Position numbers and translations under genes: made by a program. Shown piece by piece: positions 46,574 to 58,100 of a stretch of DNA of 64,000 bases. Source of the stretch: Acholoe squamosa (lineage: Eukaryota > Annelida > Polychaeta > Phyllodocida > Polynoidae); NCBI GenBank assembly GCA_949317995.1, contig OX439039.1:73232002-73296001 (forward strand). Reading direction: 5' to 3'. Positions within the stretch are counted from its first letter, which is position 1; the number at the start of each line of letters is the position of its first letter. The notes beneath the pieces are model-generated. The model was given only the letters and a program-made list of their open reading frames with translations. It was not told the DNA's origin and searched no databases.

Positions 46574-47045
46574 CCACCATTTTGGATTTTGATGTTCTGT
46601 GCGCATGCGCGACCCCTCCTTGCCAGAAGTAGCATTTTCGACAGAGAAATGATATATTCTATCGATTTAACTTGAAATTAATGGCTTTTTGAATATAATC
46701 CATGCATCTTTGGCAATATCAATCGAATTGAATCCAATACACCCTATCTTTTTACTGTTATAGCCCCACAAATCGATCGTTGCGCTGTCCGCCATGTTGG
46801 ATTTTCGTTCTATCGGCGCATGCCCGACCCAATTTCCATGGTTATTTGGGTCAATTTGCATGACCACGGCTTTGTGATGCGAATTAACAACAGGGCGAAC
46901 ACATAATTTTTTACATTTTTAATCAAACATATCGATTCAAATCATATCCTTTTGCCATTCTTTATCATATTTCTATACTATAATTTAAAAAAAATTGATA
47001 TCCGCCATGTTTGAGCCGAAATTACGACATTGGAGACGCGCGGAC
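46574..47045. promoter_or_regulatory. Three-fold NRF1/YY1-like module
   Basis: On the minus strand, AAAATGGTGGA (near 46578), AACATGGCGGA (near 46794) and AACATGGCGGA (near 47007) recur 216 and 213 bp apart. The first two are preceded by GGGTCGCGCATGCGC and GGGTCGGGCATGCGC, which contain the NRF1 palindrome. CCAT/ATGGCGG matches the YY1 site found around animal transcription starts. Flanks also align loosely, so the array looks like decayed tandem duplication. A promoter role is inference; no transcript starts here that I can identify. Confidence 0.35.
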
Positions 47046-48491
47046 GTATCGAATGATGGTAAATTCATCATTATTTGCACCACTCCACACCAAAAGGGCG
47101 GGAATGTTTGCACTGGACATGCACCACCTATGGGATTTAACATAGGGCTAAAAGCGTCTTATTTTTTTCTCTGTGTTAAGCTACCATTCAGAGGCACTGA
47201 ATCCATCAATTTTTAACCCGACTCTTATAACTCTGTTCGAGTTAAAAATCAAGAAACTTGATATGGTAGAATACTCCTCATATGCATGATGTCAAAATAG
47301 TGATATCCAGAAAATAAGAAAGAAAGTGCATGTGAAGCTTATGTACATGGTTATATATAATTTATTTCCCATGGAACCGAAGTCCTACAGTTCACAATGT
47401 CTTTGAAACAAAGCGAAGAACCAGTGATATCATGTGCTTGATCAATTCGTTGGCCTAGCGCATACCTAGATACTCAACATAGGAGACATGTGCTAAATTA
47501 AACCTGGGCTGTATTTGACTTGTACATTTCATTCAACTAGCACGGCCATCTCATTGGTTTTGGAAATGTAAATCTTAACATGAATCGATTCATGAAGTTT
47601 GTTTTGTTTAATTTACACTATAGTGATTCAACCTGACTTGTGGGTTTGTGATTGATATACATATATTTCAACGAAAATACAACAACTCATGATTCAGTAA
47701 TTGCTTTTCTACAAACATGTGTCTTAGTGTCACTGTTTAGTCCTCTATTTTCATATTCTGTACACTGTCAAGGAAACAAGGACATGTTAAACTGGTGCAC
47801 CTCATTTACACGCAGAACGGTAAAAATCAACTAAAATATCGGTTAAAAGTCTCCTTCGACATGCAATGATATCATTCAGAAAGGCCTTCAAACAAAACTG
47901 TAAAACTCTAGAAATGAAAGATTACATCACACTTTATGTACATGAACGAGACATGGATAATATACACAATTGAACATGATACACGGTCTAGTACCAGGTT
48001 TTACGTACAAGACCCTTAAAAAATGGCGCAACGCCTTAATGCTTTATGTCCTATTATTGCCATGATATTGAAACACAGCCCAGGTGAGCGACTCATCAGG
48101 TCTACGTTGATGCATCCTGCCGAACCTTCCGCGGTGTATCAACCCCAAAAGAAAGGTACAAATTCAGAATAGGGCTGATGCATTCCTGCAGCATTAAGAA
48201 TCCAACAAATGGTCATAATACATTATGGCATTATGCTACCATTAAAGGGTTAATCATATTACAGAAGAGGTAGTCACAAGTGCGTCCAAACTGTTTCTTT
48301 TTATTACGGGACGGTTCACTGGGGACACCTAGTGACAACAGTAGTTAACTAAGGGCATAGATGCGAAACTTAAGAAGCGGCATAGACAGCAGGGCATGCA
48401 CCATAGTGCTATTTTCATGACTTTTGAATTAAGTAGTAAATTGTCTGACAAAACTATACAGCCTGCCCAAGGCTAATCTATTCATGACTTA
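47046..48491. other. AT-rich intergenic; no gene seen
   Basis: Contains candidate minus-strand AATAAA signals at about 47364 and 48298, and one TTAA/CCCTTT repeat fragment (48060-48253, ending in AAAGGGTTAA). The frame starting at the ATG in CCGCCATGTTTG (47007) has no recognisable domain. Confidence 0.4.
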
Positions 48492-48727
48492 CCGTAAACT
48501 CCCGCGTATAAGACGCGTCCTCTACGCCAAACAAATCCCTGGTGCGTCTTATAGGATTTTTTCAAGTTGGGGGTGCGTCCAGTTATACGAGGGGTAATTT
48601 TTCTATAGAAATGTACTAAATTTACAAAATTGAGCCCTAAGAGGTGCGTCTTATACGCGAAAATGCTTCTCTCAAGAAGGGGGTGCGTCCTATACGCGCT
48701 GCGCGTCTTCTACGCGGGAGATTACGG
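48492..48727. mobile_element. TA-flanked CGTATAAG-family MITE, best-preserved copy
   Basis: The left end CCGTAAACTCCCGCGTATAAG and the complement of the right end, CCGTAATCTCCCGCGTAGAAG, are inverted repeats with two mismatches. TA lies on both sides (48490-48491 and 48728-48729). Inside, GGTGCGTCTTATA and GGGTGCGTCC are subterminal repeats. Confidence 0.75.
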
Positions 48728-51700
48728 TAGATCTATTTATAATTTGAACTTAAGAATTGAGCATAATTTTCCTTTTTACCGTTTATCAGCTGAACAATCT
48801 CAATGTGCGTGGTCTTTAAATGGGGAAGACAAAACTGATCAACCACTGAAAGCATTATCTTTATAACCTCTATATAGTAGAGGAATAAGGCAATGATCTG
48901 GCCATGAGATTATTGATGTAAGCATCCTTGGTCCATGATTTAAAGAACGAGTGACTACAAACTACTGGTAGGATAACTCCGTTATGAATTTCATCTGAAA
49001 AGATTTCATTTCGGAACAAAAAGCATTTAAATTCTTTAACAATGTTAATTATAACATGTAAATTTTTACACAATTCAGACATGTGTGGAGAAATCAAAAT
49101 AATTTAGTTGGAAGCACTATATTATTTTGACAGGGAGAATGGTAGATTGCTGATAAATCTACATGTCATTTCATAAGGTATAGATAAAAGAAACTGCAGA
49201 TGCCTAACATCTGATGCAAGGAATATAACATATACACATACCATATACATAGTTCAAAATGCAATACAGCATAATGGTTTGCTACTTACAATAAGAAATA
49301 AGTAAACTTTCATTAAGTCCTAATACCAACAGAATGTGTAATACATAAATATCTTGACACATGTGACATCTGTCACGGTAAAAAAAAAGAGAAAACAGCT
49401 GTGACAGTACTGTTAAAGATTTACAGGACGCTAAAGAAAATAGCTGACCGACTGAATTAGAAGACGCTTGACAGACTAAGACAGGAACTGGAGAAAAGTG
49501 GTGAATAAGGAAAAGCAGAGGTTTGATATGTACATAAAAACAGGGCTGAGATAATAAAGATACACACATATGGCATTGGAGAAAACTAAATGCTGCATGT
49601 ACTTTGCTGAACTTTGTACAAATTCCCCTTTCCTAGCATTGCCAAATCAACCCGTTCAGTTCTTGTTGGAGGCCATTCTTTCCTATCATTCGCTTAACAT
49701 TTCGAGCAAAGAGATATACAACTAAATACTTAAGTATTTTTCTTGGAGAAACATATCCATAGGCCTACCACATGTGTAGTTACTTTTACAGAATGATAAA
49801 TCATGAAAAATGAGGGACATGTTATTATTTATGTGATTCTCGCACCGCTATGAGCGCTTTTCCCCCAGCTCATCACCGTGCTTCGGTGTATATGCAAGAT
49901 GAAAGATATGGCAGTGCAGAGAAGTGCCTAACTGATATGATCACTGATGCAACATTGATGAAAATTATATACAACAAATGATGGATGATACAATGAGAGA
50001 AGGAAGAAAGTACATTGACTGTAATAACTGAACAACATAAGTGGTTTCACCTACAGGCTAACAGGGGCCATATTTAAATATCGTGGTCTTGACTGAAATA
50101 ACCCTAACAAGAAATGCGGTTGTGACCGCGTAAAAAAATGCCTCCCGCCGTTAATGTCGGTATACCAGTGTTTGATGACATGTCTCATAAAAGCAGACAT
50201 AAAGAAGATTTCACAATCATCAATTTCTCTATTCAGTGATTTTGTATTGTGAGACCTCATCACATGGGGCATATGCAATCATCATAGCGCACTCCCGTAC
50301 AGCTTCGCGGTAACGCTGCTACGCGGCGTGGGAGGCGCTAAAAAATTTCATAGGCCAAATTCCACCCTTTAATGGCCGCATTAATGCATCATACCCGACT
50401 GAGTGTCATCGATACCCCCGAAATCAATACATAATCATTTACAAAATATCGATAATCGCATCGATAAAGCAAGTATATCGATACAATCTTCCCCATAAAG
50501 TGCATATAAATGGCTTTCAGATGCTGAAAGAATTTTGTAAAAATTCCTATTAGAACCTTAGTTATTGACCAAAATGTATGGCAATATGAAAAATATCAAG
50601 TATTGTAATGTTCAATATATCAAAAGATATTTTCAATTGGCTAAATCTTTCGTCTAAGAATGGGAAAATAAATTGGCTCTTTTCTTCTTTCATTGGTAAA
50701 ACGCCCAGATTAAGGATATTTTTGCAAGTATGAAATATCGAGACAAAAATGGTGATAATCGAAACTGGAATAAATTGGATATCAATGACACTCCTACGGG
50801 CTGATTGTCATTTGATGTGTGAATGTAGTCTTGGTAAGTAACTTGCTAATGCTGCATTTATGCATCACGTCGTATCTATGGTTTTGATGCACACCAAAGG
50901 GTCAACATGATGCACCAATGCATTGCTGAAGAGTAAATTTACCAACACTCCATTGGTGCATCATGACGACCAAGGGACATGAACCTGGAGGCATTATGTA
51001 GCCCTCAAATAGTATAGTCATGAAGGCCAGCTTGCATTAATCACACTGAATAAAGCAAACATTTAATTGAAATATATTAAAATTACTTCTGGGGACATAC
51101 GTGTACAGTAAGTCAAAAGAAGCCATTTTACTACTTGCCTTCTTTTAAATAGCTTCAGATTGAAATAATGAATAATTAACTGGAAGTAGTAATGTGTGCG
51201 TCTTTCTGGTTCTAGGTAAGATATTGGCCGTGGATATCATAACTGTTTGAGATGTATAGCAAGAAGCAAATAACACAGCATAGCCAAAGCCAACAGAACA
51301 GGGCTATTTTACAGAGCGCTGTCGCAGACTCACTCCTCCCTTCACGAGAGGCTGTGATTCTGCAGAACTGCAAGGTCTATACCACCAAGTCTACATTTCA
51401 GAGGCTACAAGTAGCAACTACCTGTGTACAAAATGTATCTTTACAACACAATTGACTTTGTACATCTCCGACTGATTAAACGCAATACGGCTGCGTACTT
51501 TTCTAACAAGTTCGCACAGTCAGAACGAACCTGGTACATATACAAAAATAATTACATTTACAGGATCGAGCATCCAATGATATAGCTTAGTATGTCTCGC
51601 TGTTTAGGGAAACTTTTACCAATTCACCTACCAGTAACGGAAATGTCCATTTTCACCATAAAACAGTAAGTAAGTCAGCTCTCATTAAATTGCATACAGT

Positions 51701-52116
51701 CAAGACACAGCTGCTGCCATCTTCGTGCCGAAACAGCGTAGCAGCAATTTAGAATTTCTCCTCATCCTACAGAAAGCACCAGTTTTTGCTGCCATGACAA
51801 CGGTTTTGTTGGCTGTGATGTGTTGCCATGGTGACACGGTGTGCATGACGGCAGGTTTCCATGGCAACCACAATTGGGCCCATTACAAGAGATGCTGCGA
51901 GTGTGGTTGTACACAGTGCGCTACATGCCTGTCATTGTCCGACTCAATATTACAGGCAATCTACTTCTGCCCATAGAGCAGTGACACCCACCCTCGGCTG
52001 TGCCCAGCGCAACTTTCTACCCATCACTCCGGGCAGGATGCTGCAGTACTGGGTGCACAGCTTTTCTCATCGAGCTTAGTCCAGTACATGTGTTGGGTGA
52101 CGGAAACTGCGTGTCA
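48728..52116 (-). other. AT-rich 3' flank of MAU2, probably partly 3' untranslated region
   Basis: Directly downstream of the MAU2 stop. No AATAAA was found on the minus strand close to the stop, so the end of the transcript is not defined. A TTAA/CCCTTT repeat piece lies at about 50820-51005. A CpG-rich imperfect hairpin, TAGCGCACTCCCG...GTGGGAGGCGCTA, lies at 50285-50340. Short frames on both strands have no domain. Confidence 0.4.
51822..51869. promoter_or_regulatory. Pair of X-box-like sites downstream of MAU2
   Basis: GTTGCCATGGTGAC (51822-51835) and GGTTTCCATGGCAACC (51854-51869) lie 18 bp apart. A third half-site, GCCATGACAAC, is at 51791. All fit the RFX X-box pattern. They lie 250-300 bp beyond the MAU2 stop, so they may serve an enhancer or a neighbouring gene, or be chance. 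Confidence 0.35.
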
Positions 52117-55100
52117 CTATAGGAGACCTGCGCTGTTCATGGTGGACGAGCTCGCCAAATGAAATGGACATGGACCCTCCGTCCACTGAAAACAAGGACA
52201 TGAAACATCTTAAGATAACTACACAAACATCTTAAGATAACTACACTAGCATTTTTGCTTGATTCCAGTGATGGACACAAAACTCTGTTAATTTCCTTTT
52301 TAACTTTTTTTTTTCATCATGCAAAGAGGACGTGATTCTTACTGGCTCGGTCGAAAATTAATTTCCTTTTCAGATCAAATTGATATCATAGAAAAGCTGT
52401 ACTTACGAATATGAGTTTGTGTTCTGCTTGTTGTGAGGACTGGAAGTGATCTTTTAGGAGACTTTGTGAGAAGGTTTCATGAAGCCGGTAGCCATCTGCC
52501 TCCCCTGCTGCATCCCCGCACAGCCGGTACAAGTCTATATGAAAGAGGAAGAAAGGAATGAATGAAAATCAAGAATGATCGCTTGTATGATTTTAATTTT
52601 AATCCATTAAAAACTTTACATGACAAAGTGAACAATATTCCTCGATTTCAAAATATCAACGCCCTTTGTCTGTATTTCTAGAAGACATTCTTCTAGCCTA
52701 GTAAATGATGCATACTGGTGGTAGTTTATTAGAGTGAACTACATTTATTGATGGGTGGTAGCCTGTTGCAGCGAAATACATTTATCACTCATGGGCTTTG
52801 GTTTAACCTGTTCTTGCATAACGTCAAAACCCGTCCTTCATTGAAATTTCAATAGCTCCAGGTTGACTTGTAACATTGCTGTCAACCTCTTAAGTTACCT
52901 TTGAGAAGTGCTGAGGCCCAAAGCTGCACGTGGACATCTGGGATCTTGCTGGCCAGCTGCATGGCTGGGGTTACCATATTCAACGCTTCCTATAGATGAG
53001 AAGATAAAAGTTCAAGCTAGGTGTTTCTGCACATAGTTTTCCTTCCGAGCATTTTGAGTGTATATCTATTTAGTTTACGTTATAATGGATGAAATCTGTT
53101 AAAAAGTAATCACATTTTGGTGCGACATATGAGATTTGCCTCATATGATTTGTTGACATTTCGACCAGGTGATGAATGTCAGCGCATTGGAAGTTGCAGG
53201 TCATGTACTCATGCAGCCAGTCAGCTTACTCTATCTATCAGCATTAAAAATATATAAACATATGGTCCTGCCGACATTTGAATATTGTAATTTTATAATA
53301 GATAGTGGTCCCGAAACATTGGTGAATCATCTTGAAGTGATACAGAATAATTGCCTGCGTATGTGTATGCGAATCAGAGATCCACAGGATGTGCATGTAG
53401 AAGATTTGTTGGCTAGAAGTGATAATGTACCATTATTAGTTAGAAGAGAGTGAATGATACAAATGATTATACATCAATATGCGAAGGATCCAGAAAACAT
53501 AATTGTTCCGATTAGGGTATTGCGCGGTAATAATAAACTGAAATTAAAGGTGAGTCGTCCAACATGTGAACTATATAGGAAAAGCCCCCTTTATAGAGGT
53601 ATGTTATTATGGGACCGGTTATCTGCAGAGGTACAATGTCTTGAGGAAAAAGATGTGTTCAAAAGGAAAAAACTGAGTTAGTGTGATCCTATGTTGACAT
53701 ATGAATTATATAATGAGATATATACCAGACTTAAAAGATGTATTTTGAGATTCATGGAAACCCACTTGTCTATTCTTTAGTTGTTACATGAAAATGGTGA
53801 CTGAATTTTGTGTATATTTACTATGGCTGATTAATAAGAAGAGCGCCATTGTGATGTGATATTTATTGGCCAATAAACACGTTTCAAACATCAAACATAG
53901 GTATGCATTGTTGAAGTATATTCCTATTAATTATTTCTAATTCTCTTTTAACAGTTTCTATGAAATTTGACTACCGGTACCACTTGACTTAGAAATTGTA
54001 ATATTACTCACCTGACTGTTTCCTAATGACAAGAAAATGTGCCCTAAAAGCACCAACGAGCAGGAGGTCAGGCGGTTCAGATCTTCAGCGTTTGCCATTT
54101 TTAACGTCTCTCTCAAGTATTTCCTGTAAGGAAATTATGCAAGAATACAGAAACAGCCTGCATCAACTTGAAACTAAAAATTTGCCTTTGATTTCTATAT
54201 TTATTGGATAACCACACCTGTAAATTATTAAGATCTAAAACCGCCAGATCTATGAATAAAACAAATATTCAGTGCCCTGTCCTCTAATTGAAAACCGATT
54301 TCGAATCAAGACTTATAAAAATTAAGTTCTCAAAAGTTTTGATATAAGATGTGTGATAAACATTCAAATCACACTCACTTGGCTTCGTGATACCGTGCCT
54401 GGAAGAAGGACTGTAATCCCTTGACATAGAACGCTGATGCCCTCAAGCTATGGAACCTCAGTTGTGGTGCCTCAGAGTCCCTGTCCTCTGGACTGAAGCA
54501 GCAACAAAATAGAACCAATTACCTTTTTGGACAAAGAAATTGATGAATATATATCGCCCCCCCACTCCCAGTCCAAAAAGTATTTCAAAACATACAGGTT
54601 TAGAGTAAGCAATATAAAATGTTAAAGAGTTTACGCATTTCTCAAGTACTTCCTGTTCCAGTTGGTCCTCATTATGACCTTTCAAATTACTATCAACCAA
54701 ATTGAAGACTTTGTGTCTGATATATACAGCACATTTTCTCATGTTTTACACTGAAATGGTTAGTCAAGAACTTACTTCATTCCTATCCTATCCGGCTCGA
54801 CTCGTTCCAACAACAAAGCGAGGTCCTGTTGTCGGTTTGTTCGTAGATACACAATGGCCAGGTTGAGATTGACGAATGTATTCAAATCCTGCTCGGATGA
54901 GTGTGGTACCCGCATTACCATCTGGAGCAAAGATGACGTGTATTAAATTTTAGCAGCATTATCCCTTCTTTTGGAGTATGGAAATCCAATATCTATATAT
55001 ACTGGCTACCAAGTGGAAATCAGCGGTTAATTTCTATGTGTACACAAACTGACAAAGAAGCAATCTATGAAAATTTACATATTCATCGCTTAACGTATCA

Positions 55101-58100
55101 GTCATCCATCAATCACAAACCAGAGTACTTACCGACAGTGCCCTCTTAAATTGTCCCTCAGCTGCCTCCATACAGTTCATTGACATTGCATATAAGCCCT
55201 ACAAATGGCACAAATTCAGGAACTTTATTACAAGAAAGCTGAGGAAAACATTCATAAAACCATAGGGTACTCATTCAATTCTGGCATAAATTTTTTTTTT
55301 CTCTCTCACATATGTCCGATTGGTCATGGATGCATACGATTAGCCTTGTCTAATACACAGATCTATAATTCACTTTTTTCTCAACTAATTTATTCCAGGA
55401 CCCCAGAAAAAGACTCCATATCACCGGTACTTGTACATTTTTATAATATTTGACCTTTTCTAAAATCTAATAGAACAAACACTCAAATCCGCTCAAGTAA
55501 ATCCACTCACCAATAATGTGTGTATCTGTGCCCCATGTGTTTGGAACAACCTCGGTTGTTGTTGGCATACACTGCATGCTTGGAAAATCTGCAAATAAAG
55601 GATCAAGACAAAGTTATCCAAAAGTCAGAATCATACTGTATATACGATTCCAATGATATATTCCAAAACTTATTTCAGATAGGCGAGTACAACGCCTGAA
55701 GAATGAACTCCCTCGGTGCTACTTACTTCTTGGATTGCCATAGTTTTGTTCCCCATTATTAGCCGGCACATAACGATGTGTTCTAACAACATCAACTGGA
55801 ACTGGTGAAGAAGCGGATGATTGTCCACCACTGTAAATTGAGAAATGAAAAGAAATGATGTTTACCTCTGAATATTTCAAAAATAATAGATCAATGTCAT
55901 CCAAAGGGTTAACCAGCTATCAGTAACTGCTTCATAAGGGCAGCTGCCATGATCCCATAGCAGATGACCATAAGGGAGTGGTCATTATTTATCAACAGGG
56001 GGGGGGGGGTGGTGGGTTTGAGGGGGGGGGGGGGGCGTAAAATTTTCAGACCCCTCCCGAGGGGGGGGCTAAAAAAATTTTGACCCCTCTTGAGGGGGGA
56101 GGCTAAAAAAAATCACCCTCTTTTAGCAAAAAAAGCCCGCGCGCTACTATAGATCAAAGAGGGGCGCGAAAACTCTCCGCGCCTCCGGCACGGGGGGGGG
56201 GGGGGGGCACAAAGAATTTTGACTGCCGTCGAGGGGGGGGGGGGGCGTAAAAGATTTTCACGCGTCCGCGCGAAAACCCACCACCCCCCCCCCTGTTGAT
56301 AAATAATGACCACTCCCTAAGATCAACCACCAGACTATCATTATGGCTGCTGAGATTAAAGTGAATGAACATGAAGACCCCTCCATTAGAACCCCTTAAA
56401 TATAGGTTTGCTTAGGAATGGTTGGGACATGGAAATCCCTGAAGACTTCCATCCATGTGGATGGTAAGACTGAGGAAGAACTAACATCTAAAGTCAAAGC
56501 TTTCTTCTCCGTATGAAATACCACCTGAACTGTGAGTTTTTCTTGTTTTTTTAAATTCGTTTTATAAGGTACAGTAACCTCGTGGGGTACTTACTTTTCA
56601 ACTTTTCAATCTGCATCAGAGCCTTGTCTGTGTATTTCTGTGCTTTATCCATGTAGCCTGCTTGTAGTGAGTGCATCACCGTCACCTGTTATCAAACAAA
56701 GAGAGACTATTATAAACATTTTTTTCCTCACCGATTATGCTCGTTAAAACTACTGGTTCATATACTTTATCCCCTCCCTTTGTTTATCTTGTTTTTACTG
56801 AATGTCAAATCACTTCTGAACATCAAATCACATTGACTTTATTGTTTTACTATTTTACAATACTACATAACAATGACCTCGCACATAAGTTGTGGCTTAA
56901 ACATGAAAGTGAGACTTATTGTGGCTTAGCTTGGGTGATAAATCTACTTTTGTTTGGATATCAGCTCAAACTATGCATTTGGGTGCAAAAACACGGGAAA
57001 TCACAAAAAAAAAATTGAACCCCCTGTATGGGGGGTCTGAAGTTCAGCCATATAGTGAAAATATAGCCAAAGTTTAGGCTTTCAGCTTCCTCATAAAACC
57101 TCATCATGGATTCATTTAAGTGGTCAGAAACATTCACCTAGGACCTAAAGAGATCATTAGAAGCCATTTTGTTGTGAATATAAGGGTATAAACCATCCTG
57201 GGGAGGGGGGGGGGGTCTGACTTGCTAAAATACTGATGAATCAGCTATTTGGCAGGCATTTGTTCTCATACTAAATACATAAATCATACATAAATCTCTC
57301 ATTTGAGGGACCTATCTTATGGGTGAGGTCCCTCCATGAATCTTTTATCAATATCTGGTGTCTACTTATTTATCTAAACCTGAAATCAACAGGAATTTAG
57401 TTTAAGAATGAATTGGGGCAGATGTGGGGGAGGGGACGGGCGATATCACCAGCTGGCAGATGGCAATCTAGAACTTTTTTCTGTTCGTCTCAACATACAC
57501 TACCGTAATCTCCCGCGTATAAGGCACAGCCCACGTATAAGGCGCACCTAGAGTTTTTGAAAATTCTCAAAAAAAATGAAAAATTCATAACTTTAGTTCT
57601 ACTGAATGAATTTTCAAAATTCAAAAACCTATGTGTAGCTTGGGCCACCCCGGACCCTCCTGGGCCCACTTATGTCCTATTATGACCAAGGGGGCATGTA
57701 AGGTATCAAAAGAAAGGTCTTGGTGTCCCCCTTGTGGATCCAATGAGAACTAAACCCCCCTATAAGACGCGCCTTATACGCGGGAGATTAAGGTATCTTC
57801 TATTGCAACATATCCCAAGGAATTAAGTGTCATCAATGGAAGTTGAAAAAGAATACACGTAGATGATCATCAGACAGTCTGCTTCAGCTTGTTTGGAGTA
57901 TTCAGGCAAATCCTTGCTCACTAAAAGGATTTAACAGAGCCAGAAACTGAACATGACAGGCTACTGAAGTATTTTCAATGGGATAGGAGGACAGAATAAT
58001 TATCTCTAATGGTTTCGTATAATTCTATAGATAATGCTTTATCATGACAAATGTCCACACAGGGTAACCCAACTAATCTGATGGTTTACAATGCGTAAGA

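Noticed and set aside
50285-50340. CpG-rich hairpin considered as a structured RNA
   Set aside because: The stem has several interruptions and no known RNA family fits; kept only as a note in the flanking region.
51725-52079. Cysteine-rich plus-strand frames with a signal-peptide-like segment
   Set aside because: They lie antisense to the MAU2 terminal region and across the X-box pair; no recognisable family, and two frames are open at once.
56113-56372. Pro/Arg-rich frames that look like extra MAU2 exons
   Set aside because: They coincide with the G-rich MITE at 55974-56317, and MAU2 exons on both sides join in frame without them.
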